Assembly: GCA_029255605.1 (NCBI GenBank)
Contig: JANLJF010000019.1
Location: 39,413 to 103,412 of the forward strand
Direction of reading: 5' to 3'
From: Azovibrio restrictus
GTDB lineage: Bacteria > Bacteroidota > Bacteroidia > Chitinophagales > Chitinophagaceae
DNA: 64,000 nt
Shown here: positions 50,895 to 60,329 of the stretch, in pieces
Position numbering within the stretch: the stretch's first letter is position 1
How the letters are laid out: each line of letters starts with the position of its first letter
Made by a program: the position numbers and the translations under genes
The notes under the pieces: generated by a model
Told to the model about the DNA's origin: nothing
Databases searched by the model: none
Seen by the model: only the letters and a program-made list of their open reading frames with translations

Positions 50895-51686
50895 TTAGTT
50901 TAAAAGCAATTCTTTTATAAGAATATAAGTACCCATTGCCAGCACAAACCATCCAAAGCCTTTTTTCAACTTAGCGCCGGCTATTTTTCTGCTTAGCCAT
51001 GTTCCAATAATGATACCGGCAACAGCAATAGCTGCGATTAGCAGCAGAAATGGCCAATCGATATATTGCTGCCCTATATCGCCTGTAAAGCCAATTAAAG
51101 AATTGAGTGCAATAATAAGCAGTGATGTACCAACTGCTTTCTTCATAGGTATATGGAGTACCAGTACCAATGCTGGGATAATGAGAAACCCGCCACCGGC
51201 ACCTAATAGGCCCGTTATTAACCCGATGCAAACCCCAAATAGTAATAGCTTTGAAAGGGCATTGGTTGATGAGGTATTTGCATCTTTGGTGGCATTGTTC
51301 CGTATCATGGAAACGGCAGCTAATACCATAAGAATTGCAAATAACACCATCGTTGCTACCGCTCTGCTAATTTCTATGCCGCCTATTGAAAATAACACAG
51401 GTGGTATTGCCGGTATGAGGAATTTGCGTGTAAGAAAAACGGTGGTGATAGATGAAAGCCCGAACAATAAAGCGGTTCGTACATCTACCTGTTGCTTGCG
51501 GTAGTTGAGGTAAGCGCCGATAAGGCTGGTAAGGCCCACAATGAATAAAGAATAGGAGGTAGCTTGCGTGGCATCCATATGGAACAGGTAAACAAGCACC
51601 GGCACAGTAAGAATAGAACCTCCACCGCCGATGAGGCCCAGGGAAATTCCTATCATTATAGCTGCGCAGTAACCAATAATCTCCAT
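50895..51686 (-). CDS. Sulfite exporter TauE/SafE family protein
   Basis: GISLGLIGGGGSILTVPVLVYLFHMDATQATSYSLF, LITGLLGAGGGFLIIPALV. Confidence 0.94.
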   Translation of the reverse strand: MEIIGYCAAIMIGISLGLIGGGGSILTVPVLVYLFHMDATQATSYSLFIVGLTSLIGAYLNYRKQQVDVRTALLFGLSSITTVFLTRKFLIPAIPPVLFSIGGIEISRAVATMVLFAILMVLAAVSMIRNNATKDANTSSTNALSKLLLFGVCIGLITGLLGAGGGFLIIPALVLVLHIPMKKAVGTSLLIIALNSLIGFTGDIGQQYIDWPFLLLIAAIAVAGIIIGTWLSRKIAGAKLKKGFGWFVLAMGTYILIKELLLN

Positions 51687-51774
51687 AGAGAAGTATCAAA
51701 AGGTGCAAAGGTAGAAAAAGAAAACTGACACAGTAATTAGGTGGTGCAGTCGATAAGACTACCGAAGGCTTTTG

Positions 51775-52914
51775 CTATTTATGTTTTTCGTTGCCTTCTG
51801 TTTCTTTATCCCTTTTGTTTTCCAGTTTCGTCTTAATACGGAATATCCTGTTGCTGATGGGGCTTTGCCGTGGACGTGCATCACCTAATAATACCCCCCA
51901 TTGCTGCAGGTGGGCCGATTTGTCGAAAACAATTTTTAACAAGGCCATTACGGGTATAGAAAGAAACATACCTGAAATCCCCGTCAATGTACCACCAACA
52001 ACTATGCCTACGATGCTGGCCAACGCATTTACCTTTACCTTGGAGCCAACTATGCGTGGCATAAGAATATTATTGTCGAGAAATTGCACAAAGGCAATAG
52101 TGCCTAACACAGCCCATATCTGCCATAATTCCTGCGATGTAGTGAGTGTAAGCAGTACGCCTATAAGATTCCCGATTAATGCACCTAAATAAGGTATAAG
52201 GTTGAGTATGGCAAATGTAATGCCAATGAGTATAGCATGTTTAATACCGAATAGCATCAATATGCCACCTAAAAGAATAGTGAGGTAAGCAATCTGTATC
52301 AGCAGACCAAGCAGGTAGTATTTTACCATTACTTCTGTTTCTTCCACCGCCTCTTTCACTTTAGGATGCTGCGCTTCAGTAAACCATAAATACACAAACC
52401 GTAATAGCAGGTTGCGATAGAACATGATAAGGAATATGTAAATGGGCAACAAGCCAAGGAATACAAAAATGCCACTAAGCGACACGGCTGCGCCCTGCAA
52501 CTGGCTACCGGCATTGCTTCCCAGCTTTGAACCTTGCTGTTTGATCATGGCCAACTGTTGGTCAACACTATAGTTTGTCTTGGTGCTGATCCATTGACTA
52601 AGGTTGTTCCAATGTATTATCAGGTTCTTTTTAATGCTTTCAATATCGCTTACAAAGCTGCCTATCTGCCATGATAAGAAGAAAGCGATGCCTGCAATTA
52701 CCAGGAATAACAGCACAATGCACAATACGATGGAAAGCGCTTCAGGAATTTTATATTTCCGGAACCAACGGAAGACGGGCAGCAATAACAATGCAATAAA
52801 AAATGCTGTTAATAGCGGCATGATAACCCCCTGGCCAAACACTATGACAACGCCGGCGGCGCAGATACCTATCAGTTCTATAGAGCGGCGTATGGTCAGC
52901 GGCAGTTTATTCAT
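51775..52914 (-). CDS. AI-2E family (PerM-like) transporter
   Basis: Polytopic; FLGLLPIYIFLIMFYRNLLLRF, LNLIPYLGALIGNLIGVLL, VVGGTLTGISGMFLSIPVMALLKI. Confidence 0.92.
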   Translation of the reverse strand: MNKLPLTIRRSIELIGICAAGVVIVFGQGVIMPLLTAFFIALLLLPVFRWFRKYKIPEALSIVLCIVLLFLVIAGIAFFLSWQIGSFVSDIESIKKNLIIHWNNLSQWISTKTNYSVDQQLAMIKQQGSKLGSNAGSQLQGAAVSLSGIFVFLGLLPIYIFLIMFYRNLLLRFVYLWFTEAQHPKVKEAVEETEVMVKYYLLGLLIQIAYLTILLGGILMLFGIKHAILIGITFAILNLIPYLGALIGNLIGVLLTLTTSQELWQIWAVLGTIAFVQFLDNNILMPRIVGSKVKVNALASIVGIVVGGTLTGISGMFLSIPVMALLKIVFDKSAHLQQWGVLLGDARPRQSPISNRIFRIKTKLENKRDKETEGNEKHK

Positions 52915-52967
52915 ATCATTGATGTGGTTTAAATTATTTTAAAAACTGTGCCATAGTATTTTGCGTG

Positions 52968-53004
52968 GTAAAGTAAAGCCCGGCAATACCGGGCTTTACT
53001 TTAC
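52968..53004. repeat. Inverted repeat, perfect 16-bp arms, spanning the amidohydrolase stop codon
   Basis: GTAAAGTAAAGCCCGG-CAATA-CCGGGCTTTACTTTAC. Confidence 0.9.
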
Positions 53005-54002
53005 ATTTTTATATTCATCCAGTCAAGCGCATTTTTATATAGCAATTGTTCTGTTTGAGAAGCAGAGAAGTTTTCCATGCTCTCTATCAGCTCTCCGGGA
53101 TGGTGTTCGCCAAGGGGGAAAGGGTAATCGCTACCCATGCATACTTTATCATTGCCCATCACATCTATTACGTATTGCAATGCTTTAGGGTCATGCACCA
53201 ATGCATCTATCCAGAATTTACCAAGATATTCGCGTGGGTTCACGTTATTGTCTATCGCACACAGGTCGGGGCGTACATTGAAACCATGCTCTATGCGGCC
53301 TATAGTGAATGGGAAGCTACCACCACCATGTGCAAATGCTACACGCAGGTTTGGAAAACGCCGGAACACTCCGCCAAATATCATAGATGATATGGCACGT
53401 GCTGTTTCTGCAGGCATACCTACCAGCCAGGGCAGCCAGTATTTCTGCATATCGTTCTCGCCCATCATTTCCCAAGGGTGTACAAATATGCAGCAGCCCA
53501 GTTCTTCCGCAGCTTTCCAGAAGGGTTCAAAATAAGGGTCGCTCAGGTTTTTATTGTTGATGTTGGAGCCTATTTCTACACCCGGCATTTTCAGTTCTTT
53601 CACGCAGCGCTCCATTTCTTTTATAGAAAGGTCTATATCCTGCAAAGGCAATGTGCCCAGCCCAATAAAACGGCTGGGGTTATAGGCAGCACATTGTGCT
53701 ATATGGTCGTTAAAGAAGCGCGATGTTTCCAACCCATGTGCAGGCTTTGCCCAGTAGTTGAACAGCACTGGTATGGTAGAAAGCACCTGCATGGTTACAT
53801 CCGTCATGTCCATTTCCTTCATGCGCGCATGTGGATTCCAGCAGTTTTCCTCTATCTCGCGGAAAACCTTGTCGCCCTTTATCATTTTAGCACAGCAGGG
53901 CTTATGGTGTTCCAGTCGTATAAAATCCCCATACCCGAATTTCTCAAACCAATTGGGTATGTTTTCGGGCATGATATGCGTGTGTATGTCTATCTTTCTC
54001 AC
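53001..54002 (-). CDS. Amidohydrolase, aminocarboxymuconate-semialdehyde decarboxylase-like
   Basis: IDIHTHIMPENIPNW..., FAHGGGSFPFTIGRIEHGF, CMGSDYPFPLGE. Confidence 0.88.
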   Translation of the reverse strand: MRKIDIHTHIMPENIPNWFEKFGYGDFIRLEHHKPCCAKMIKGDKVFREIEENCWNPHARMKEMDMTDVTMQVLSTIPVLFNYWAKPAHGLETSRFFNDHIAQCAAYNPSRFIGLGTLPLQDIDLSIKEMERCVKELKMPGVEIGSNINNKNLSDPYFEPFWKAAEELGCCIFVHPWEMMGENDMQKYWLPWLVGMPAETARAISSMIFGGVFRRFPNLRVAFAHGGGSFPFTIGRIEHGFNVRPDLCAIDNNVNPREYLGKFWIDALVHDPKALQYVIDVMGNDKVCMGSDYPFPLGEHHPGELIESMENFSASQTEQLLYKNALDWMNIKM

Positions 54003-54072
54003 AGAATGTAGTTATGTAATCGGCATCAAAAGTAATAACAAACAGGTATTCATATACCATGCCCGCAAAAGC

Positions 54073-55695
54073 TTATACTATAGGCGGCGGTACGGGAACG
54101 GGTTCATTCACCAGCCCGCATTGCATCATAAAATCATTGGTAAAAACTTTCTGCACTTCGGGACTTAATAGCTGCGCACGACAATTGAGCCAGCTTTGTA
54201 CTTTGTCTGCACCATACATCTGCAATACTCTTTGTTTATTCAGCGGGTAGTTGAACTTACCCCAATGTATGGTATAGGCTATGTGGTTTGCCTCGAGCGC
54301 ATCGCATACCATGCTAAAGAAATTGCGGGTAATGTCGCTGTCAATACCGTCTATTTCCAGCACGCAGGTCTTTTCAAATTTGGTGAATCCCAGCGTAGCT
54401 GCCGTGCCCTTTACAAAGCGCAGTGCTATAGCGCCAGCCAGTGGATGATCTTCATTTATCTGCACAATAACATCCAGCGCTTTGAAAATATCTTTGATAT
54501 CCAAGCCTATAGCTGCACTGGCTATCTGCCCCCGAAAACGTGTGTAGCAGAATATTTCACCGATGCTTCTTGCGGTAGGGTATTCTGCCCGCAATCCCGA
54601 TTCAAACAGGCTGTTGACCAGTGGCTTGATAACTGCATGCTGCAATGTAGTGCCCATAGCATCCACCACCTGCGATACGATGCCCATGGTATCGTTGCTG
54701 TATTTGGCTGTGCTTACGGTATAATCATGCACGGGTGTATAGCCCGCAGTGCAGGGCTGCTTGAAGAAAGCCTGCAGAAAAATGCCTTTGTCTGCATTGT
54801 CTTTTTCAAGGTTGTGAATATTGATGGATACCTCGAAATGATAGAGTTGATTATCTGCTGTGTCTTCGGGGAAGTCGGGTACTAATTGTCTTATCAGGTC
54901 AAAGTTTTGAGTGGTGATAGCTTCTATCAGTGTGTCGGAATAGGTTACAGATTTGAAACGATGTTCCTTCAATAAATACAGAGGTTCGGTTTCCAACAAT
55001 ACGCCATGTATCACCCCAAAGCTACCGAAGCTAACCAGTGCCGCATTGAACATATCATCATTGCGAATGGCAGTAGCGCCCAGCTTGTTTATAAATGCAT
55101 CTGTTACTACAGGTTTAGAAGCACGCTCCAGCCACACATGTGCATCAGGCCCTGTTACTATATGCAGCCCTACAACCGCATCGTGCACACTGCCGGTATA
55201 TAATGCGCTGCCATGTGTGCCTGTAGATATTGCGCCTGCAATGGTTTGCCCGTTACTACCACCCGATGCGCGCAGGCACCTGCCCAGTTGTATTTCTATA
55301 TGCTTGTTCAGGTTCCATATCATGTTGCCACATTGCAGGAACATGACATCCTCGGTTGTCTTGCCCGATTGCAGGTAGGCATCCGTCACTGAGCTATGCT
55401 GTAATGGGAAGCGCATGTTCAGATGCTTGGTGTTTATCATGCTATCTGACGATGCAACTGGTGCAAATGCCCAGTTGCTGCCCATAGCCCGCATGCGCAA
55501 ATTATTGTTGATGGCATCTTGTATCAGCCATTGTATGTTTTTGGTAGCAGCATTGTATGCAGCTACGCCTGTGCCTGTACGCTCTATAGTATACGAATGC
55601 CCGGGTTTGAAATAGTGCTTGAAATTCTGGTGTGCATTTTCCTGTACGATGTTGGCGGCATCAAATGCTGTAATGCCATTGGGTAGTGTAGGCAT
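54073..55695 (-). CDS. FAD-linked oxidase (sugar-1,4-lactone oxidase-like)
   Basis: AMGSNWAFAPV, ASGGSNGQTIAGAISTGTHGSAL (FAD-binding type 4), C-terminal IAYTIHWGKFN (HWxK). Confidence 0.85.
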   Translation of the reverse strand: MPTLPNGITAFDAANIVQENAHQNFKHYFKPGHSYTIERTGTGVAAYNAATKNIQWLIQDAINNNLRMRAMGSNWAFAPVASSDSMINTKHLNMRFPLQHSSVTDAYLQSGKTTEDVMFLQCGNMIWNLNKHIEIQLGRCLRASGGSNGQTIAGAISTGTHGSALYTGSVHDAVVGLHIVTGPDAHVWLERASKPVVTDAFINKLGATAIRNDDMFNAALVSFGSFGVIHGVLLETEPLYLLKEHRFKSVTYSDTLIEAITTQNFDLIRQLVPDFPEDTADNQLYHFEVSINIHNLEKDNADKGIFLQAFFKQPCTAGYTPVHDYTVSTAKYSNDTMGIVSQVVDAMGTTLQHAVIKPLVNSLFESGLRAEYPTARSIGEIFCYTRFRGQIASAAIGLDIKDIFKALDVIVQINEDHPLAGAIALRFVKGTAATLGFTKFEKTCVLEIDGIDSDITRNFFSMVCDALEANHIAYTIHWGKFNYPLNKQRVLQMYGADKVQSWLNCRAQLLSPEVQKVFTNDFMMQCGLVNEPVPVPPPIV

Positions 55696-55721
55696 GAATG
55701 GTGTGTTTTAATAGTGAAGTA

Positions 55722-56075
55722 TTATAGTGGTGCTTCCGGGCAAGGCTCTTTAATGCCGCAATTCCATTCCAGTGTTTGTGGTGTAACGATGCCCAGCGTA
55801 AGGAATGTGATAGCTGTATAACCATAGTTGTGCTTTATCTCAACCGTGGCTATGTTGCCATCTTTACATTTAGCTATAAACTCTTTGTTATTGCCCAGCC
55901 CCCAGAAGTATATCCAGTGTGTTTCCCTGTGGCAGAGTCGCTTGCCACCGGCGGGGCAGTCTGTATTAGGAGGATTGTTTGTAATGCGGGTGGTTACGCA
56001 GCTCTGCATCGTTATCATCAAGATAGATAGCATGAGCATGACGACACGCGGGGTGTTGTGTGTAGCTTTGGTCAT
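55722..56075 (-). CDS. Bor-like small lipoprotein
   Basis: Signal MLMLSILMITMQSCVTT (lipobox-like); C-terminal AITFLTLGIVTPQTLEWNC resembles the Bor-family LGFITLGIYTP...C pattern. Confidence 0.55.
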   Translation of the reverse strand: MTKATHNTPRVVMLMLSILMITMQSCVTTRITNNPPNTDCPAGGKRLCHRETHWIYFWGLGNNKEFIAKCKDGNIATVEIKHNYGYTAITFLTLGIVTPQTLEWNCGIKEPCPEAPL

Positions 56076-56081
56076 GATAAG

Positions 56082-56128
56082 GGGTATTTATATGATTACT
56101 AAATTAAATAAATCATATAAATACCCCG
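56082..56128. repeat. Inverted repeat, perfect 17-bp arms, 13-nt loop, ending 6 nt from the Bor-like start codon
   Basis: GGGGTATTTATATGATT-ACTAAATTAAATA-AATCATATAAATACCCC. Confidence 0.95.
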
Positions 56129-56155
56129 GTATAATATTTGCCCTAAGGCAGGTGC

Positions 56156-57358
56156 TTAAGATACGCTTTCGTAAATGATAGCGGCACCCTGGCCCACACC
56201 TATGCACATAGTAGCCAGTCCGTATTTGCCACCACGGCGTTTCAGTTCGTGTAGCAGGGTAGCAGAGATACGTGCACCGCTACAGCCCAATGGGTGGCCT
56301 ATAGCTATGGCACCACCATTCACATTTACCTTCTCTTCATCCAGCCCCAGTTCCTGCATGCATGGTATGCCTTGTGCGGCAAATGCCTCGTTCAGTTCTA
56401 CCAGGTCCAGATCTTTCGCGTCGATGCCTGCACGCTTCAATGCCTTTTGTGTGGCAGGTATAGGGCCTATGCCCATTACGGCAGGGTCTACACCTGCTGT
56501 GGCCATGCTCTTGATTTTTGCTATTGGTTTCAGGTTGTATTTCTTCACCGCATCTTCACTGGCCAGTAACAGCGCTGCAGCACCATCGTTAATGCCGCTA
56601 GAATTACCTGCTGTTACCGTACCATCTTTTTTGAAGGCAGGTTTTAGTGCAGCCATTTTTTCAAGTGTGGTTTCGCGGGGATGTTCATCGGTATCGAATA
56701 CCACAGTTTTACCTTTACCAAGGTCTATAGTAAGCGGTACTATCTCGTCATTGAACTTTCCTGCTGCTTTCGCCGCAAAATAACGCTGCTGGCTACGCAA
56801 GCCGAATGCATCCTGTGCCTCGCGGCTTACGTTATAACGCTCGGCTACGTTCTCTGCCGTTTCACCCATGGTATATGGGTAGTAAGTGTCTTTATTGAAC
56901 TTCTTATTGATGAAGCGCCAGCCCATAGTAGTATCATACATCTCCGGCGCACGGCCAAATGCGCTTTCAGATTTCGCCATAACGAATGGCGCACGCGTCA
57001 TGCTCTCTACACCACCGGCTATATACAGCTCTCCATCGCCACACATAATAGCGCGTGATGCATCTATGATAGCCTGCAAGCCCGATGCGCATAAACGGTT
57101 CACGGTATTACCTCCTACCGTAGCGGGTAAGCCGGCCAACAAAGCAGCCATACGTGCTACATTACGGTTGTCTTCACCGGCCTGGTTGGCAGCACCGGCT
57201 ATTACATCTTCTATCTCGTTTACATCTATAGACGGGTTGCGTTCTACCAGCGATTTGATAACATGTGCCAACATATCATCGGGGCGAACGGTGCTGAGTG
57301 TACCACCATATTTACCGATAGGGGTGCGTACTGCGTCTATTACATATACTGTCTTCAT
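56156..57358 (-). CDS. Acetyl-CoA acyltransferase (thiolase)
   Basis: [12 protein letters not shown] (active-site Cys), [39 protein letters not shown]. Confidence 0.95.
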   Translation of the reverse strand: MKTVYVIDAVRTPIGKYGGTLSTVRPDDMLAHVIKSLVERNPSIDVNEIEDVIAGAANQAGEDNRNVARMAALLAGLPATVGGNTVNRLCASGLQAIIDASRAIMCGDGELYIAGGVESMTRAPFVMAKSESAFGRAPEMYDTTMGWRFINKKFNKDTYYPYTMGETAENVAERYNVSREAQDAFGLRSQQRYFAAKAAGKFNDEIVPLTIDLGKGKTVVFDTDEHPRETTLEKMAALKPAFKKDGTVTAGNSSGINDGAAALLLASEDAVKKYNLKPIAKIKSMATAGVDPAVMGIGPIPATQKALKRAGIDAKDLDLVELNEAFAAQGIPCMQELGLDEEKVNVNGGAIAIGHPLGCSGARISATLLHELKRRGGKYGLATMCIGVGQGAAIIYESVS

Positions 57359-57366
57359 AACTTAAT

Positions 57367-57383
57367 TAATTAGCTGATTAGCT
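57367..57383 (+). repeat. Inverted repeat arm, left: TAATTAGCTGATTAGCT
   Basis: Exact reverse complement of 57775-57791; more TTAGC/GCTGATT units continue to ~57398. Confidence 0.9.
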
Positions 57384-57389
57384 GATTGG

Positions 57390-57764
57390 CTAATTAGCAG
57401 GTTGCTTATTATTATTCTTTGATGTTGAAATAATCTTGTTTAAAATTTTGCAAGCAGATTGTGCTTGTATCAATAGATTTTCGGCTGATGGTAAAGATGG
57501 TGAAGCATTGCATACTTCAAAATAAAATTCTAATTCATCTGCTTCTTTTGCAGCAATTTTCATTTTATGGATGAAGTCGTTTCTGCTTTCCGCATTTTGC
57601 GCTTCCCTGATATTTGCACCAATAGAAAGAGCAGCACGCATTATCTGGTTGGATAATGACCATTTTTTTAAGTAATCCAAACGAATGCAGAATTCAATAG
57701 TATCCACAGCCAGATCGAAAGATAGCTTAACTGCCGGGTTATTGTTTTTATGTGCTGTTTGCAT
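57390..57764 (-). CDS. Four-helix-bundle protein (23S rRNA intervening-sequence protein type)
   Basis: 124 aa; LSFDLAVDTIEFCIRLDYLKKWSLSNQIMRAALSIGANIREAQNAESRNDFIHKMKIAAKEADELEFYFEV. Confidence 0.92.
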   Translation of the reverse strand: MQTAHKNNNPAVKLSFDLAVDTIEFCIRLDYLKKWSLSNQIMRAALSIGANIREAQNAESRNDFIHKMKIAAKEADELEFYFEVCNASPSLPSAENLLIQAQSACKILNKIISTSKNNNKQPAN

Positions 57765-57774
57765 ATCTATTTTT

Positions 57775-57791
57775 AGCTAATCAGCTAATTA
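57775..57791 (-). repeat. Inverted repeat arm, right: AGCTAATCAGCTAATTA
   Basis: Exact reverse complement of 57367-57383; followed by ATTAGCTAATATAA up to the PLP-enzyme stop codon. Confidence 0.9.
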
Positions 57792-57800
57792 TCACATTAG

Positions 57801-59024
57801 CTAATATAATGCTTGCTGCAGGTCATCAATAATATCTTCGATTGTTTCGATGCCCACGCTCATGCGTACCAGGCCATCTGTTATGCCAAAGCGTATGCGG
57901 TCTTCAGGGCGCACACCTACATGGGTAGTAGATGCCGGGTGTGATATCAATGTATCGCAAGTGCCCAGCGATACAGCGCTAACGCATGTTTTTAGTTTAT
58001 TGATAAAAGATACACCGGCATCGAAGCCGCCTTTCAGCTCGAAGCTGAGTACAGCACCTGCATGCTTCATTTGCTTTTGGGCAATAGCATGGTCGGAGTG
58101 GGAGGCAAGGCCCGGATAGTGCACTTTTGACACTGCAGGATGTGTTTCCAGGAATGCAGCTACTTTTTCTGCATTGCTGCAATGCTGCTGCATGCGCAGG
58201 CTGAATGTTTTCAAGCCATTGTTCAGCAGGAAAGCATCGAAAGCATTGCTATTGCCCCCCAGCAGGCGGTGTGTTTTAGTCACTACGCCGTTCATCAGCT
58301 CTATATCTTTGCCTATCAGTATGCCGCCTACAGCCGTACCATGCCCGTTCAGGAACTTGGTAGTAGAATGCATTACAAAGTCTACACCATACTTAAATGG
58401 CTGCTGCAGGTAAGGGGTAGCAAAAGTGTTATCTGCTGTTACTATAAGGTTATACTGTTTGCCCAACGCCGCCAGTGCTTCCATATCTACACACTGCAAT
58501 GTGGGATTGGCAGGTGTTTCTATGTGCATCAGTTTTATGTCGCTATCGCTTTTTATGATTTCCTCTACCGCTGCGACATCATGAAAATCGGCAATGATAG
58601 CTGTAATGCCCAGGTGTGGTAATATTTTATCCAGCATTTCCTGCGTGCCACCGTACAGCGATTCGTGGGTTATCATTTTATCGCCTGCCTTCAGGTTGCT
58701 CATCAGCATGGTGGTTAGCGCTGCCATGCCCGATGCATGCAGTATCGCTTTCAGCTCCATCTGTCCGCCCGATGCATCTTTCAATCCATATGCTTCCAGC
58801 AAGGCTATCTTTTCTTCTACCTCGTTGGTGTTTGGATTACCAAACCGGCCATAGATGTATCCTTCTTCCTCTTTTTTAAAAACCGCAATACCTTGTTCTG
58901 CACTATCGAAGGTGAAGGTGCTGGTGGCGTATATGGGGGTGAGATGCGCCCTCTTATTTTCAGGACTGTGCCCACCGTGTATACAGATGGTCTCAAAGCC
59001 ATGAGAATTATTTTGTTCAGACAT
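57801..59024 (-). CDS. Trans-sulfuration-family PLP-dependent enzyme (methionine gamma-lyase / cystathionine lyase type)
   Basis: ETICIHGG..LTPIYATSTFTFDSAEQG, YGRFGNPNTNEVEEKIA, DFVMHSTTKFLNGHGTAVGG (PLP Lys). Confidence 0.92.
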   Translation of the reverse strand: MSEQNNSHGFETICIHGGHSPENKRAHLTPIYATSTFTFDSAEQGIAVFKKEEEGYIYGRFGNPNTNEVEEKIALLEAYGLKDASGGQMELKAILHASGMAALTTMLMSNLKAGDKMITHESLYGGTQEMLDKILPHLGITAIIADFHDVAAVEEIIKSDSDIKLMHIETPANPTLQCVDMEALAALGKQYNLIVTADNTFATPYLQQPFKYGVDFVMHSTTKFLNGHGTAVGGILIGKDIELMNGVVTKTHRLLGGNSNAFDAFLLNNGLKTFSLRMQQHCSNAEKVAAFLETHPAVSKVHYPGLASHSDHAIAQKQMKHAGAVLSFELKGGFDAGVSFINKLKTCVSAVSLGTCDTLISHPASTTHVGVRPEDRIRFGITDGLVRMSVGIETIEDIIDDLQQALY

Positions 59025-59066
59025 TGGGTGGCTTTAGTAATTTCGCTTGCAAAGTTACATTATTGC

Positions 59067-59549
59067 ATGAAAGAGACCTTGCTCCAGTATGCTAAGTATA
59101 ATTTATGGGCCAATAGTAGAATGATAGAGGTATTAGCCAAACTATCGGAAGAAAAGCTGGATATGGAAATAGAGAGCAGCTTCCCTACTATCCGTAAAAC
59201 GGTATGGCATTGTGTGCGTGCAGAGGATATTTGGCTGCAAAGGCTGAACCTGGTGGAAAACCCGGTATGGATGGATGATGCCGATAGGCCGATGCAACAG
59301 CTATGCGATATGTGGCTGCAAAGCGGGAAGAATTTTATAGCCTTTATAGAGCGTCAGTTTGATGATAATGCTTTTACTCATGTATTCCAGTTTTACAGGG
59401 ATAAACAGCCGTATAAAATGCAGGTAGGGCATACCTTGATGCATGCTTTCAATCACAATACCTACCACAGGGGGCAGCTTGTAACTATGCTGCGCCAGGT
59501 TGGGGAAACAAAGATACCCGGCACAGATATTTCACTGTTTACCCACTAA
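59067..59549 (+). CDS. DinB-family protein
   Basis: LLQYAKYNLWANSRMIEVL, TVWHCVRAEDIWLQRL, LMHAFNHNTYHRGQLVTMLRQ (metal-binding His). ATG at 59067; the track ORF start (58737) would run over the PLP-enzyme gene. Confidence 0.9.
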   Translation: MKETLLQYAKYNLWANSRMIEVLAKLSEEKLDMEIESSFPTIRKTVWHCVRAEDIWLQRLNLVENPVWMDDADRPMQQLCDMWLQSGKNFIAFIERQFDDNAFTHVFQFYRDKQPYKMQVGHTLMHAFNHNTYHRGQLVTMLRQVGETKIPGTDISLFTH

Positions 59550-59555
59550 ATAGCA

Positions 59556-60245
59556 TCAGTAGTATTGTCTTTTTATGATGGGAATGTTTATTTGGTAGGT
59601 CACCAGGAATTGAAGAAGTTTACCCTGCAGTTCGTACGGGCCTGTTTTGTTGATGCCGTCTACGCCATATTTAACCGGCTCAGGGAAGATATCTACAGGC
59701 GTGTAGAGTGCCCTGACATTAATGGCAGACATAGCCACCATACGAAAGGTGTATTCAAAGCCGGCACCGCAAACTGGGATAAAACGCTTACTATTATAGT
59801 CGGTTTGTATGCCTACATAGCCCGTGGGTACTTTTTCTGTCATGTCACTGAAGTCGTAAAACCCCACCCCCAATTGCACATACGGCATAAAACTCTGCTC
59901 CTCGTCAATCTCCATATATAAGCCACTTCCTACTGTAATGAGAGAACGAATTTGTTCGTAATAGAACTTTTGGGTGTTAGGCGTTTTTACCGGCATGTTG
60001 AAACGCGATATGCCCAGGGTAACATCCAGCATCAGGTTGAAGTTTTGTGCTGTATAGTAACGCAGGCCCGCTACAAATTGCGGGGATAGTAAAATGCGAC
60101 TGTCAGGTTTGTTGGGCATTACCTGCTTGTTTCGCATAAAAGCATCGTAACTAATACCACCACCTAAATAAGTACTTAACGATTGGGCGCTCAGATCAAT
60201 ATTAAATAGAACCGCCACCAGCAACGAGGTGCACAACTTTTGCAT
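59556..60245 (-). CDS. Outer-membrane beta-barrel protein
   Basis: Signal peptide MQKLCTSLLVAVLFNIDLSAQ and alternating hydrophobic strands. Confidence 0.7.
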   Translation of the reverse strand: MQKLCTSLLVAVLFNIDLSAQSLSTYLGGGISYDAFMRNKQVMPNKPDSRILLSPQFVAGLRYYTAQNFNLMLDVTLGISRFNMPVKTPNTQKFYYEQIRSLITVGSGLYMEIDEEQSFMPYVQLGVGFYDFSDMTEKVPTGYVGIQTDYNSKRFIPVCGAGFEYTFRMVAMSAINVRALYTPVDIFPEPVKYGVDGINKTGPYELQGKLLQFLVTYQINIPIIKRQYY

Positions 60246-60287
60246 ACATCATTAACGCACAGCGGCGTATAATATTTTGTAGAAATG

Positions 60288-60312
60288 AAAAGGTGGCAAC
60301 ATGCCACCTTTT
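60288..60312. terminator. Rho-independent terminator
   Basis: AAAAGGTGGCA-ACA-TGCCACCTTTT, 18 nt past the stop of the 58-aa ORF. Confidence 0.85.
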
Positions 60313-60329
60313 CGCTTTGCCCGGTAACA

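Noticed and set aside
57390-57764. Four-helix-bundle protein as Avd of a diversity-generating retroelement
   Set aside because: No reverse transcriptase or template/variable repeat pair is visible in the window.
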